This document shows, piece by piece, positions 55,069 to 64,000 of a stretch of DNA of 64,000 nt. The DNA is taken from contig NZ_CP087176.1 in NCBI RefSeq assembly GCF_024748695.1, positions 6,317,501 to 6,381,500 on the forward strand, read 5' to 3'. A program made the translations under genes and the position numbers. Source of the stretch: Pseudomonas sp. B21-040 (GTDB taxonomy: Bacteria; Pseudomonadota; Gammaproteobacteria; Pseudomonadales; Pseudomonadaceae). The notes beneath the pieces were generated by a model. It ran no database searches and was not told where the DNA came from. It was given only the letters and a program-made list of their open reading frames with translations. How positions within the stretch are numbered: the stretch's first letter is position 1; each line of letters starts with the position of its first letter.

Positions 55069-55533
55069 TCAGACCGGCAAACTCGTCGTGGATTTGATTT
55101 CAGATAACGCCACGATCGAGTTGACCTCCTGTATCCCCGGCACCATCGACAGTTTTTCAAAGAAAAATCGCTCGTACGCCTCAATGTCCGCCGTGACAAT
55201 GCGCAGCAAAAAATCCACCGACCCCATCAGCACATAACACTCCAACACTTCGGGAAAGCCGCGAATCGCCTCGGTGAATTCGGTGAAGTTCGAGCGTCCG
55301 TGCGCGTTGAGTTTGATTTCAGCGAAGATCTGCGTGTTCAGGCCGATCTTCTTGCGATCAAGCAAGGTCACCTGCCCACGAATGATCCCCTCCTCTTTCA
55401 TCCGCTGAATCCGTCGCCAGCACGGCGACTGCGAGAGCCCCACCTGTTCGGCGATCTGTGCACTGGAAAGCGAAGCGTCCTCTTGCAGCAACGCGAGAAT
55501 CTTGCGGTCGTAGCTATCCAACTCGCTTTGCAT
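55069..55533 (-). CDS. Lrp/AsnC-family transcriptional regulator
   Basis: A 154-residue regulator: N-terminal HTH (LDSYDRKILALLQEDASLSSA, then QIAEQVGLSQSPCWRRIQRM), a linker, and a C-terminal RAM/ACT-like sensor domain (YVLMGSVDFLLRIVTADIEAYERFF). Start M with a good upstream is at 55533. Divergent from the conserved small gene at 55660 and 127 bp away from it. Such regulators commonly respond to an amino acid; the gene is a candidate regulator of its divergent neighbour. Confidence 0.93.
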   Translation of the reverse strand: MQSELDSYDRKILALLQEDASLSSAQIAEQVGLSQSPCWRRIQRMKEEGIIRGQVTLLDRKKIGLNTQIFAEIKLNAHGRSNFTEFTEAIRGFPEVLECYVLMGSVDFLLRIVTADIEAYERFFFEKLSMVPGIQEVNSIVALSEIKSTTSLPV

Positions 55534-55659
55534 AGAAAAACCTTATATCGCTGTTTTTATGAATTACACGATTCGATAAATCGCCAATAACCCCAATCAT
55601 AGATAAGAAATGTCCGGCAACGAATGTAAAAATTCCTCCAGTGATTTTGGAGTCCGACC

Positions 55660-55998
55660 ATGCCGCATCTAGAAGCCGTTCATACCCCGCCCACCCGTAC
55701 CGATGTCTGGAACGCCAGCAACGCCCACTGCCGTGTTCATTATCAACTGCTGGCCGAAGCCGAACCGGATGTGCTGTGCCGGGCGCTCAATCTGTTCGCG
55801 TTGCAGTTTCTGACACCGCAGCAGGTCAACGTACAGCGCCAGGACGATGTGCTGGCGATCGACCTCGTCATGGACGGTCTGAGTTGGCACCGCGCCCAAG
55901 TGATCGCGCACAAACTGCGTAACCTGATCAGCGTCTGCTCGGTCGACGTGCAGCCGGCGGATGCGACGTGGGATGAGCCGTCCCAGGCGATGGGCTGA
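55660..55998 (+). CDS. Conserved hypothetical small protein
   Basis: A 112-residue cytosolic protein with no recognised domain. Contains CRVHYQLLAEAEPDVLCRALNLFALQFLTPQQVNVQRQDDVLAIDLVMDGL, an amphipathic alpha/beta pattern resembling an ACT-like half, and two pairs of Cys. Good GGAG site before the ATG. Divergent from an Lrp/AsnC regulator, so it may be its target. Function unknown. Confidence 0.65.
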   Translation: MPHLEAVHTPPTRTDVWNASNAHCRVHYQLLAEAEPDVLCRALNLFALQFLTPQQVNVQRQDDVLAIDLVMDGLSWHRAQVIAHKLRNLISVCSVDVQPADATWDEPSQAMG

Positions 55999-56088
55999 AA
56001 AACCTCGACACGGCTTTGTCCGGTAGTGGCCCAACGGTCGACGGGTCCACGACTATCCTTGGCGGACTGTTGTTCATGAGGAGCCCGC

Positions 56089-57873
56089 ATGTCCGTTCAA
56101 CTTGCCTTTCAGGACCGCTGGCTGGATCTCAATGATTTGCTGCGCGAACTGGTCGCCCAAGGCTTTATCAGTCAGGACTCGGCCGAGAACGCGCTAAACG
56201 CCCGACGCCGCCACACCGCCAATGGCCAGATACACCCGCTGGAATTCATTGCCGGCCAACACCTCGACGATCTCAGCCGTCCCGGCAAGCACCTGGACCT
56301 GGAAAGCCTGACGTTGTGGCTGGCACAACAGGCCGGCCAGCCTTACTTGCGTATCGATCCGCTGAAGATCAACGTCGCGGCCATCACGCCGCTGATGTCC
56401 TACGCCTTTGCCCAGCGCCACAAGATTCTCGCGGTGTCCATCGACCGCGACGCGGTGACCGTGGCCAGCGCCCAGCCTTACGTCAGCGGCTGGGAAGCCG
56501 ACCTGACCCACGTGTTGAAGCTGCCGATCAAACGGGTCGTGGCCAACCCGGTCGACATCCAGCGCTTCAGCGTGGAGTTTTTTCGCCTGGCCAAATCGGT
56601 CAGCGGTGCGAGCAACGCCGAACAGCAGACCTCGACCCTGGGCAACTTCGAACAACTGCTGAACCTCGGCGCCAGCGACCAGGAGCCTGATGCCAACGAC
56701 GCGCACATCGTCAACATCGTCGACTGGCTGTTCCAGTACGCCTTCCAGCAACGCGCCAGTGATATCCACATCGAACCCCGGCGCGAGCAAGGCACGGTGC
56801 GTTTTCGCATCGACGGTGTGTTGCACAACGTCTATCAATTCCCGCCACAGGTGACCATGGCCATCGTCAGTCGCCTGAAAAGCCTGGGGCGGATGAACGT
56901 CGCGGAAAAACGCAAACCCCAGGACGGCCGGGTGAAAACCAAGACCCCGGACGGCGGTGAAGTCGAATTGCGGCTCTCGACATTGCCGACCGCGTTCGGC
57001 GAAAAAATGGTCATGCGAATCTTCGACCCGGAAGTGCTGCTCAAGGATTTCGACCAGCTGGGTTTTTCCACCGAGGACCTGCGCCGCTGGCAGGACATGA
57101 CCCGACAGCCCAACGGCATCATCCTGGTCACCGGGCCCACGGGTTCGGGCAAGACCACCACGCTGTACACCACGCTCAAGAAACTGGCGACGCCAGAGGT
57201 CAACCTCTGCACCATCGAAGACCCGATTGAAATGGTCGAGCCCGCGTTCAACCAGATGCAGGTCCAGCACAACATCGACCTGACCTTCGCGGCCGGCGTG
57301 CGCGCGTTGATGCGGCAAGACCCGGACATCATCATGATCGGCGAGATACGCGACCTCGAAACCGCCGAAATGGCGATTCAGGCGGCGCTCACCGGCCACT
57401 TGGTGCTGTCGACGTTGCACACCAACGACGCACCGAGTGCGATCAGTCGCCTGCTGGAACTCGGCGTGCCGCACTACCTGATCAAAGCCACCGTGCTGGG
57501 CGTCATGGCCCAGCGCCTGGTGCGCACCTTGTGCTCCCATTGCAAGGCGCCGCTGACGTTGGAAGAAGAGGATTGGCAAACCCTGACCAAACCTTGGCAA
57601 GCCCCTCTGCCCACCAACGCCCAACGTGCCATCGGCTGTCTCGAATGCCGCGACACCGGTTATCGCGGCCGCGCCGGGGTGTACGAAATCATGAAACTGA
57701 CGGACGGCGTCAAAGCGTTGATCAATCCCGACACCGACTTGCTGGCGATCCGGCGTCAGGCATTCAAGGAAGGCATGCGCAGCTTGCGGCTATCGGGGGC
57801 GCAGAAGGTCGCAGCGGGCTTGACCACGCTCGAAGAGGTATTACGAGTGACGCCACAGAGCGAACAAAAGTAA
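56089..57873 (+). CDS. GspE/PilB-type secretion/assembly ATPase (orphan)
   Basis: A 594-residue type II/IV secretion ATPase. N-terminal GspE_N-like helical part (to about 150), then the ATPase core with Walker A GPTGSGKTTTLYTTL (about residue 350), Walker B IIMIGEIRDLETAEMAIQAALTGHLVLSTLH (Asp box and His box), and a tetracysteine zinc element CSHCKAPL...GCLECRDTGYRG. Start MSVQLAFQDR follows AGGAG. No other secretion or pilus gene lies next to it; partner unknown. An equivalent solitary ATPase gene upstream of gcvP is known in P. aeruginosa. Confidence 0.9.
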   Translation: MSVQLAFQDRWLDLNDLLRELVAQGFISQDSAENALNARRRHTANGQIHPLEFIAGQHLDDLSRPGKHLDLESLTLWLAQQAGQPYLRIDPLKINVAAITPLMSYAFAQRHKILAVSIDRDAVTVASAQPYVSGWEADLTHVLKLPIKRVVANPVDIQRFSVEFFRLAKSVSGASNAEQQTSTLGNFEQLLNLGASDQEPDANDAHIVNIVDWLFQYAFQQRASDIHIEPRREQGTVRFRIDGVLHNVYQFPPQVTMAIVSRLKSLGRMNVAEKRKPQDGRVKTKTPDGGEVELRLSTLPTAFGEKMVMRIFDPEVLLKDFDQLGFSTEDLRRWQDMTRQPNGIILVTGPTGSGKTTTLYTTLKKLATPEVNLCTIEDPIEMVEPAFNQMQVQHNIDLTFAAGVRALMRQDPDIIMIGEIRDLETAEMAIQAALTGHLVLSTLHTNDAPSAISRLLELGVPHYLIKATVLGVMAQRLVRTLCSHCKAPLTLEEEDWQTLTKPWQAPLPTNAQRAIGCLECRDTGYRGRAGVYEIMKLTDGVKALINPDTDLLAIRRQAFKEGMRSLRLSGAQKVAAGLTTLEEVLRVTPQSEQK

Positions 57874-57944
57874 ACGCGCCGCCACGGAACTCGATGGGGG
57901 GTTGGCTATCCAAGGCCGCAGTTAACCCAGTGGAGTCACCCATC

Positions 57945-58265
57945 ATGCGTTTCAAACTTGCTGTCGCCACCGTCGCGCTGCTGTCTCTTCCCGTTGGTTG
58001 CGCGATGGCCGACGATAGCTTTTGGCAAAATGTCCTCACGTCCGGCGCAACTACCGGCACGTCCTACCTGACGTCCAGAGACCGCAAAATGGTCGTCGCC
58101 GCTCAGGACGATGCTGGCAGCTTCGTCGCCAGTGACGGCGGCATTCGTGGCCCTTACCTGGAAGCGGCGCTGCAGAAAGTCCGCGCCGACAACCCGGGCT
58201 TGCAGGCCACGGACATGGAACTGGCGAATGCGATCCTGGCGAAGAACGCGGTCGCTGCGCAGTAA
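57945..58265 (+). CDS. DUF2388 exported small protein
   Basis: A 106-residue protein with signal peptide (MRFKLAVATVALLSLPVGCAMA/DD) and one small domain: SFWQNVLTSGATTGTSYLTSRDRKMVVAAQDDAGSFVASDG, then ALQKVRADNP and LANAILAKN. Matches DUF2388, a Pseudomonas-restricted periplasmic family of unknown role. ATG at 57945 follows TGGAG. It lies 72 bp after the GspE-like gene and before a strong terminator. Confidence 0.87.
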   Translation: MRFKLAVATVALLSLPVGCAMADDSFWQNVLTSGATTGTSYLTSRDRKMVVAAQDDAGSFVASDGGIRGPYLEAALQKVRADNPGLQATDMELANAILAKNAVAAQ

Positions 58266-58278
58266 GTCCACAGGTACA

Positions 58279-58309
58279 AAAATGCCGCTCAGCTGAGCGG
58301 CATTTTTTT
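58279..58309 (+). terminator. Rho-independent terminator after the DUF2388 gene
   Basis: AAAATGCCGCTCAGCTGAGCGGCATTTTTTT: perfect 12-base palindrome with T7, 13 bp after the stop. Confidence 0.95.
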
Positions 58310-58323
58310 GCCCGACACAAATC

Positions 58324-58398
58324 CCCTGTAGGAGCACGGCTTGCCGGCGATGGCGTCCTTAAGATCGCCATCGCCGGCAAGCCGTGCTCCTGCAGGGG
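58324..58398. repeat. REP-type inverted repeat
   Basis: Arms CCCCTGTAGGAGCACGGCTTGCCGGCGATGGCG and its inverse, with two mismatches, between the DUF2388 terminator and gcvP; arms extend to 58398. Confidence 0.85.
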
Positions 58399-58417
58399 TC
58401 AGGTGTACCGCGAGATC

Positions 58418-61291
58418 TCAGCGGTAATCATCCACCGGCACACACGCGCAGAACAGATTCCGGTCGCCATAGACGTTATCGACCCGGTTCACCACCGGCC
58501 AATACTTATGCGCCTTGGTGTGCGCATCTGGCGTCACGGCTTGCTCGATGCTGTAGGGCCGCTCCCAGACACCAGTGATGTCGGCCAGCGTGTGCGGTGA
58601 ACGTTTCAGCGGGTTGTCCTCCGCCGGCCAGTTGCCTTGTTCCACCTCGCTGATTTCTGCGCGGATGCTCAGCATCGCTCCGATAAACCGGTCCAGCTCG
58701 GCCTTCGATTCACTTTCGGTCGGCTCGACCATCAGTGTCCCTGGCACCGGAAACGACATCGTTGGCGCATGGAACCCATAATCCATCAGGCGCTTGGCAA
58801 CGTCCTCTTCACTGATGCCGGTCAGCGTCTTCAGCGGTCGCAGATCGAGGATGCATTCGTGAGCCACCCGGCCATTGCGGCCGGTGTAGAGCACCGGGAA
58901 CGCACCGGATAAGTGCTGGGCCAGGTAGTTTGCGGCAAGGATCGCCACTTCACTGGCGTCCGCCAGTTGTGGCCCCATCATCGCAATGTACATCCAGCTG
59001 ATCGGCAGGATGCTCGCGCTGCCCCAAGGCGCGGCGCTCACCGCGCCGTTCTGCGGTAAAGGTCCGTCGATGGGCACCACCGGGTGATTGGCCACGAACG
59101 GCGCCAGGTGCGCCCGCACACCAATCGGCCCCATGCCCGGGCCGCCGCCGCCATGGGGAATGCAGAACGTCTTGTGCAAATTCATGTGCGAAACGTCGGC
59201 ACCAATATCCGCCGGGCGTGCCAGGCCGACCTGGGCGTTGAGGTTGGCGCCGTCCATGTACACCTGACCGCCGTGGCTGTGGATAACTTCACAGATCTCG
59301 CTGATGCCTTCCTCGTAGACGCCGTGGGTCGAGGGATACGTCGCCATCAGGCACGCGAGTTTGTCCCCTGCCTCCGCCGCTTTTGCCTTGAGGTCATCCA
59401 GATCGACGTTGCCGGCTTCGTCGCACTCGACAATGACCACGCGCATCCCGGCCATCTGCGCCGACGCCGGGTTGGTGCCGTGGGCCGAGGACGGAATCAG
59501 GCAGAGATCCCGCGCCCCTTGATGACGACTCTCGTGGTATTTGCGGATCGCCAGCAACCCGGCGTACTCGCCCTGGGCGCCGGAGTTGGGTTGCATGCAA
59601 ATCGCATCGAAACCGGTGATTGCGCAGAGCCAGCGCTCCAGCTCTTCGATCATCAGCGAATACCCCGCAGCCTGCTCTTTGGGCACGAACGGGTGCAGGT
59701 TGGCGAACTGCGGCCAGGTGATGGGGATCATTTCGCTGGTAGCGTTGAGCTTCATGGTGCAGGAGCCCAACGGAATCATCGACTGGTTGAGGGCGAGGTC
59801 TTTGTTCTCCAGTTGCTTGAGGTAACGCAGCATCTCGGTTTCGCTGTGGTGTGCATTGAACACGGGGTGGCGCAGATAAGGTGAAGTGCGCTGCAGCCCG
59901 TCGGGTATGCCCGATGGCAACGTTTCAGCGTCCAGATCGTCGACACTCAGGCCATGATCGGCCCCCAGGAACACCGCGAACAACTGCGCGACGGTGGTTT
60001 CGTCAGAGGTTTCGTCAAGGCTCAACCCCAACTGCCCTCGCCCCAGGATGCGTAAATTGATCTGCGCCGCTTGAGCGCTTTCGATGATCGCCGTCTGGAT
60101 GCCGCCGACATCCAGAGTCAGGGTGTCGAAGAAGTGTGTGTTGAGGCGGCTGATGCCACGGCGTTCGAGGCCGGCGGCGAGGATGCACGTCAAGCGGTGC
60201 ACGCGCTGGGCAATGCGCTTGAGCCCCTCTGGACCGTGATAGACCGCGTAGAAACTGGCGATGTTGGCCAGCAATACTTGAGCGGTGCAAATATTCGAGT
60301 TGGCCTTCTCCCGGCGAATATGTTGCTCGCGAGTTTGCAGGGCCATGCGCAGGGCCACGTTGCCGCGGGCATCTTTGGACACGCCGATGATCCGCCCGGG
60401 AATCGCCCGTTTGTACTCATCGCGGCTGGCAAAGAACGCCGCGTGTGGCCCGCCGTAACCCATCGGCACGCCAAAACGCTGGGATGAGCCGAACACCACG
60501 TCGGCGCCCAACTCCCCCGGCGGTGTCAGTAACAACAGGCTCAGCAGATCAGTGGCGACACACGCCAGGGCTTGCTGTGCGTGCAGGTGATCGATCAGCG
60601 GCCGAAGATCGCGGATCTCGCCGTGGGTGTCGGGGTATTGCAGCAGGGCACCGAACACCTGGTGTTGTTTCAAGCTATCCACAGCGTCGATGATCAGTTC
60701 GAAGCCAAAGCCTTCGGCGCGGGTCTGCACCACCGAAATGGTCTGCGGATGGCAGTTCTGGTCGACGAAGAACAGATTGCTTTTGGACTTGGCGACACGC
60801 TTGGCCAGCGCCATGGCTTCCGCCGCTGCCGTTGCTTCATCCAGCAACGAAGCGTTGGCCAGCTCCAGGCCAGTCAGATCGATGGTCAGTTGCTGGAAAT
60901 TCAGCAGCGCTTCGAGTCGTCCTTGGGCGATCTCTGGCTGATAAGGCGTGTAGGCGGTGTACCAACCGGGGTTTTCCAGGACGTTGCGTAAAATAACCGT
61001 CGGCGTGAGGGTGCCGTGGTAGCCCATGCCGATCAGGCTGGTCCAGACCTGGTTCTGCTCGGCATAGCCACGCAGCTTGGCCAGTGCGGCTTGCTCGTCG
61101 AGGGCGGGCGGCAGGTCCAGCGCCCGGTTCAGACGGATGCCCGGCGGCACCGTCTGCTCAATCAGCTCGACCCGGCTGCCGAGGCCGAGGCTGTCGAGCA
61201 TCGCCTGCTGCTCGGCGGCATCGGGCCCGAGGTGGCGGCGCAGAAAGGCATTGGGGTCGCGTAACTGGCTCAAGGACGGCAACTGGGACAT
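58418..61291 (-). CDS. gcvP: Glycine dehydrogenase (decarboxylating), P protein
   Basis: A 957-residue PLP enzyme of the glycine cleavage system, which decarboxylates glycine and passes the aminomethyl group to GcvH. The PLP Lys is in [21 protein letters not shown] (about residue 707). The N-terminal half (from [15 protein letters not shown]) and C-terminal half form the usual pseudo-duplicated subunit, as in E. coli GcvP. Ends in [18 protein letters not shown]. It is transcribed leftward, as are gcvH and gcvT, but a DegT gene on the other strand separates it from gcvH. Confidence 0.97.
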   Translation of the reverse strand: MSQLPSLSQLRDPNAFLRRHLGPDAAEQQAMLDSLGLGSRVELIEQTVPPGIRLNRALDLPPALDEQAALAKLRGYAEQNQVWTSLIGMGYHGTLTPTVILRNVLENPGWYTAYTPYQPEIAQGRLEALLNFQQLTIDLTGLELANASLLDEATAAAEAMALAKRVAKSKSNLFFVDQNCHPQTISVVQTRAEGFGFELIIDAVDSLKQHQVFGALLQYPDTHGEIRDLRPLIDHLHAQQALACVATDLLSLLLLTPPGELGADVVFGSSQRFGVPMGYGGPHAAFFASRDEYKRAIPGRIIGVSKDARGNVALRMALQTREQHIRREKANSNICTAQVLLANIASFYAVYHGPEGLKRIAQRVHRLTCILAAGLERRGISRLNTHFFDTLTLDVGGIQTAIIESAQAAQINLRILGRGQLGLSLDETSDETTVAQLFAVFLGADHGLSVDDLDAETLPSGIPDGLQRTSPYLRHPVFNAHHSETEMLRYLKQLENKDLALNQSMIPLGSCTMKLNATSEMIPITWPQFANLHPFVPKEQAAGYSLMIEELERWLCAITGFDAICMQPNSGAQGEYAGLLAIRKYHESRHQGARDLCLIPSSAHGTNPASAQMAGMRVVIVECDEAGNVDLDDLKAKAAEAGDKLACLMATYPSTHGVYEEGISEICEVIHSHGGQVYMDGANLNAQVGLARPADIGADVSHMNLHKTFCIPHGGGGPGMGPIGVRAHLAPFVANHPVVPIDGPLPQNGAVSAAPWGSASILPISWMYIAMMGPQLADASEVAILAANYLAQHLSGAFPVLYTGRNGRVAHECILDLRPLKTLTGISEEDVAKRLMDYGFHAPTMSFPVPGTLMVEPTESESKAELDRFIGAMLSIRAEISEVEQGNWPAEDNPLKRSPHTLADITGVWERPYSIEQAVTPDAHTKAHKYWPVVNRVDNVYGDRNLFCACVPVDDYR

Positions 61292-61444
61292 GACGGGCTC
61301 TCTCTTGACTGGCGCTCAGCGTCGATGCAACACGGTCAAACCAGCATAGCAGCGGATATCCGGGCGGATGGCTTGGCGCCGCGACCATTGCGGATCATCA
61401 TGCACGCCATCTGCCTAATGACTGCTGATCAGGTGCCTGTATTC

Positions 61445-62584
61445 ATGAACCAACTGCCGTTCCTGCCGTTTTCCAAACCCACCATCGATGAAGCGACGAT
61501 TGCCGCGGTCGGCGACGTGTTGCGCTCGGGCTGGATTACCAGCGGCCCGAAGGTCCAGGCCTTTGAGCAACAACTCTCGGAGTATTTCGGTGGGCGCCCG
61601 GTACTCACCTTCAACTCTGGCACCTGCACCATGGAAATCGCCTTGCGCATTGCCGGTGTCGGGCCAGGTGATGAAGTGATCACCACGCCGATTTCCTGGG
61701 TGGCCACCGCCAACGTGATTCTGGAAGTCGGCGCCACCCCGGTGTTTGCCGACATTGACCCGATCACCCGCAACATCGACCTGGCTCAGCTCGAAGCCGC
61801 CATCACCCCACGTACCAAAGCCATCCTTCCGGTGTATCTCGCCGGGCTGCCGGTGGACATGACGCACCTGTACGCACTGGCGAAAAAGTACAACCTTCGG
61901 GTGTTGGAAGACGCGGCCCAGGCGTTGGGCTCCAGTTGGAACGGCCAGCGCATTGGCTCGACCGGGGATTTGGTGTCGTTCAGTTTCCAGGCGAACAAAA
62001 ACGTGACCTCGTCAGAGGGCGGTTGCCTGGTGTTGAACAACGATGAGGAAGTTCGACTGGCGCAGAAGTACCGCTTGCAGGGCGTCACCCGCAGTGGCTT
62101 CGATGGCCTGGATGTCGATGTGCTGGGCGGTAAATTCAACATGACCGACGTCGCAGCGGCCATCGGCCTTGGGCAATTTGCTCACATTGAAGCCATCACC
62201 GCCCATCGCCGTGAACTGGCCAGGCACTATTTCGCCTGCTTTGGCGAGGATTTCGAGTCGGTGTACGGGGCTCAATTGCCCCCGGCGGATTTCGAGAACA
62301 GTAACTGGCACTTGTTCCAGCTGGTATTGCCGGAGCGCGGGGATGGCAAGCCGGCGCGGGCTACCTTCATGGAGCAGATGCAGGCGCTGGGGGTCGGCAT
62401 CGGCTATCACTACCCGCCGATTCATTTGTTGAGTCTTTACCGCGAGCGCGGTTTCAAGGAGGGCATGTTCCCGGTCGCCGAACGGGTCGGACGCCTGATT
62501 GTCTCGCTGCCGATGTTCACGGCCATGAGCAAAGCGGACGTCGAGCGTTCGGTGGCGGCGGTCAAAGCTGTTCTAAAGCCTTGA
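61445..62584 (+). CDS. DegT/DnrJ/EryC1/StrS-family aminotransferase
   Basis: A 379-residue PLP aminotransferase. The Schiff-base Lys lies in SFSFQANKNVTSSEGG (about residue 185); the substrate loop is SGWITSGPKVQAFEQQL, with FNSGTCTMEIALRIAG and VLEDAAQALGSSWNG. Such enzymes transaminate keto-sugars for LPS, O-antigen or antibiotic sugars (ArnB-like). Candidate ATG at 61445 (MNQLPFLPF) keeps the family N-terminus; two earlier in-frame starts exist (61325 and 61418) without better support. It lies on the plus strand inside the gcv locus. Substrate unknown. Confidence 0.9.
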   Translation: MNQLPFLPFSKPTIDEATIAAVGDVLRSGWITSGPKVQAFEQQLSEYFGGRPVLTFNSGTCTMEIALRIAGVGPGDEVITTPISWVATANVILEVGATPVFADIDPITRNIDLAQLEAAITPRTKAILPVYLAGLPVDMTHLYALAKKYNLRVLEDAAQALGSSWNGQRIGSTGDLVSFSFQANKNVTSSEGGCLVLNNDEEVRLAQKYRLQGVTRSGFDGLDVDVLGGKFNMTDVAAAIGLGQFAHIEAITAHRRELARHYFACFGEDFESVYGAQLPPADFENSNWHLFQLVLPERGDGKPARATFMEQMQALGVGIGYHYPPIHLLSLYRERGFKEGMFPVAERVGRLIVSLPMFTAMSKADVERSVAAVKAVLKP

Positions 62585-62591
62585 ACCGTTC

Positions 62592-62662
62592 CTTGTAGGC
62601 GCATGGCTTGCCCGCGATGGCGTTTTCGAAAACGCCATCGCAGGCAAGCCATGCTCCTGCAA
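62592..62662. repeat. REP-type inverted repeat between DegT gene and gcvH
   Basis: Arms CTTGTAGGCGCATGGCTTGCC...CGATGGCGTTTTCG and inverse, with three mismatches. Sits between two convergent genes; consistent with REP-mediated termination or stabilisation. Confidence 0.85.
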
Positions 62663-62670
62663 GAGCAACG

Positions 62671-63054
62671 TTATTCGCCGATGGCAGCCTTGTAGCCGGC
62701 GGCGTCGAGCAGCTTCTCCAGATCGGCAGCGTTGCTTGGCTTGAGCTTGAAGATCCACGCGCCGTACGGGTCGGAGTTGAGCAGCTCTGGCGATCCACTC
62801 AGTTCTTCGTTGATCGCGATCACTTCACCGGCAATCGGGGAGTAGATGTCGGAAGCAGCTTTAACCGATTCCACCACACCGGATTGATCACCGGCGGCGA
62901 AGGCTTTGCCGACTTCAGTCAGCTCCACGAACACCACATCACCCAGCGCTTCCTGCGCGTGATCGCTAATGCCCACGGTGACGGTGCCGTCGGCTTCCAG
63001 GCGGGCCCATTCGTGACTTTCGGCAAAACGCAGGTCGGCAGGAATATCGCTCAT
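62671..63054 (-). CDS. gcvH: Glycine cleavage system H protein
   Basis: A 127-residue lipoyl carrier: [27 protein letters not shown] and lipoyl Lys65 in [12 protein letters not shown], with [23 protein letters not shown]. Shuttles the aminomethyl intermediate between GcvP and GcvT. ATG at 63054 ([11 protein letters not shown]) gives the family length; an earlier in-frame start adds five residues. It lies 49 bp after gcvT, so gcvT-gcvH are one operon. Confidence 0.97.
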   Translation of the reverse strand: MSDIPADLRFAESHEWARLEADGTVTVGISDHAQEALGDVVFVELTEVGKAFAAGDQSGVVESVKAASDIYSPIAGEVIAINEELSGSPELLNSDPYGAWIFKLKPSNAADLEKLLDAAGYKAAIGE

Positions 63055-63103
63055 GTTCTGTGTCCTCAAAAAAGTGTCGGCGGTTGTAGTCCGCCAGAAA
63101 AGG

Positions 63104-64000
63104 TTAGATCAAGGTTTTGCCATGGCGTACGAAGGTCGGTTTGACCACTCGGACCGGGTACCACTTGCCACGGATTTCCACTTCGGCGCGGTCGGCAGTT
63201 GCCATCGGCACGCGCGCCAGTGCTATCGACTTGCTAAGCGTAGGAGAGAAACTACCACTGGTGATCTCCCCTTCGCCAACATTGGCGATGCGGACCACTT
63301 GATGAGCGCGCAAAACCCCTCGTTCCTCAAGGACCAGCCCCACCAGTTTGTGCTGTACGCCACCGGCCCGTTCGCCTTCCAGGGCCGTGCGCCCGATGAA
63401 CTGGCGCGTGGCCGGTTCCCAGGCAATGCTCCAGGCCATGTTGGAGGCCAGCGGTGAGACATCCTGGTGGATGTCTTGGCCGTACAGGTTCATGCCAGCT
63501 TCGACGCGCAAGGTATCCCGCGCACCCAGGCCGATAGGAGAAATGCCCGCACCGACCAGATCGTTGAAAAAACCCGGCGCCTGACTGGCCGGCAACACAA
63601 TTTCCAATCCATCTTCCCCGGTGTAACCGGTGCGAGCGATGAACCAGTCCCCTTCGGGCTGGCCTTCGAAAGGCTTGAGTAGCTGAATCAGGTTACTGCG
63701 GGCCTGGGACACCAGTTCGCAGACTTTTTGCCGGGCCTGAGGGCCTTGAATGGCCAGCATCGCCAGCTCGGCACGCTCGTTGAGCTGCACATCGAAACCA
63801 TCGAGGTGAGCCTGCATCCAGGCGAGGTCCTGATTGCGGGTGGAAGCGTTGACCACCAGGCGATAACCGTCGTCGAGACGATAGACAATCATGTCGTCGA
63901 CGATACCGCCACGCTCGTTGAGCATGGTGCTGTACAAGGCACGGCCGGGGCTGTGCAGGCGTTCGACGTCATTGGCCAGCAAATGCTGGAGCCAGGCCTT
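63104..64000 (-). CDS. gcvT: Aminomethyltransferase (glycine cleavage T protein), partial
   Basis: C-terminal 298 codons; the start lies beyond the right edge, and the frame stays open to base 64000. Blocks: [65 protein letters not shown], and the terminal Barrel region [30 protein letters not shown], then [20 protein letters not shown]. Transfers the methylene unit to tetrahydrofolate. Upstream promoter not in window. Confidence 0.95.
   Translation of the reverse strand, partial: KAWLQHLLANDVERLHSPGRALYSTMLNERGGIVDDMIVYRLDDGYRLVVNASTRNQDLAWMQAHLDGFDVQLNERAELAMLAIQGPQARQKVCELVSQARSNLIQLLKPFEGQPEGDWFIARTGYTGEDGLEIVLPASQAPGFFNDLVGAGISPIGLGARDTLRVEAGMNLYGQDIHQDVSPLASNMAWSIAWEPATRQFIGRTALEGERAGGVQHKLVGLVLEERGVLRAHQVVRIANVGEGEITSGSFSPTLSKSIALARVPMATADRAEVEIRGKWYPVRVVKPTFVRHGKTLI

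Overview
The window is GC-rich, densely coded chromosomal DNA from a Pseudomonas, most likely of the P. fluorescens group. Supporting signs are the cadA/cadR, thyA-lgt-ptsP-rppH, ilvA-rpiA, spu polyamine, ssu/lsfA sulfonate, argA/argE and gcv loci, OprD-type porins, an AHL-acylase-like gene, and many REP-type palindromes built on GTAGGAGC...GCTTGC...GCGAT. No rRNA, tRNA, CRISPR array, insertion sequence or prophage is visible.

Layout. 1-700: start of a Cd/Zn/Pb efflux ATPase and its divergent MerR-type regulator CadR with a clear operator. 717-1553: an unrecognised protein. 1695-11872: conserved housekeeping block (thyA, lgt, TauE/SafE exporter, NRDE protein, ptsP, rppH, HAD phosphatase, membrane protein, ilvA, rpiA). 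12043-17779: tandem SdiA-regulated/YjiK-like proteins, then FAH-family hydrolase and D-2-hydroxyglutarate dehydrogenase divergent from serA. 17855-27233: small exported proteins, a shortened solute-binding protein, DUF523, a 2OG-Fe(II) oxygenase, hydrolases, HacB-like acylase, a GlxA-type regulator and an HD-domain protein. 27297-37799: polyamine uptake and gamma-glutamylation locus spuBCDEFGH plus divergent spuI, with a decayed spuA left between spuB and spuI.

37983-40253: an alpha-carbonic anhydrase and a TetR regulator, each broken by one extra base in a short homopolymer run, and a conserved protein downstream. 40308-50755: a sulfur-scavenging island: ssuEADCBF (alkanesulfonate uptake and desulfonation), lsfA peroxiredoxin, two OprD porins and a lone tauA, sharing upstream elements of the type TTTCTCATA-N7-GGAAT. 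50794-58265: argA, argE, CYTH-CHAD triphosphatase, Lrp/AsnC regulator, an orphan GspE/PilB-like ATPase and a DUF2388 protein. 58418-64000: glycine cleavage genes gcvP, gcvH and partial gcvT on the minus strand, with a DegT/DnrJ aminotransferase on the opposite strand between gcvP and gcvH.

How they work together. The spu genes import putrescine/spermidine and catabolise them by transamination and gamma-glutamylation. The ssu/lsfA/tauA/oprD genes look like one sulfur-starvation regulon. serA with D2HGDH forms a reductive/oxidative pair in serine synthesis. The clearest anomalies are the spuA remnant, the two adjacent one-base frameshifts, the binding protein lacking most of its second lobe, and the shared operator-like motif in the sulfur island.
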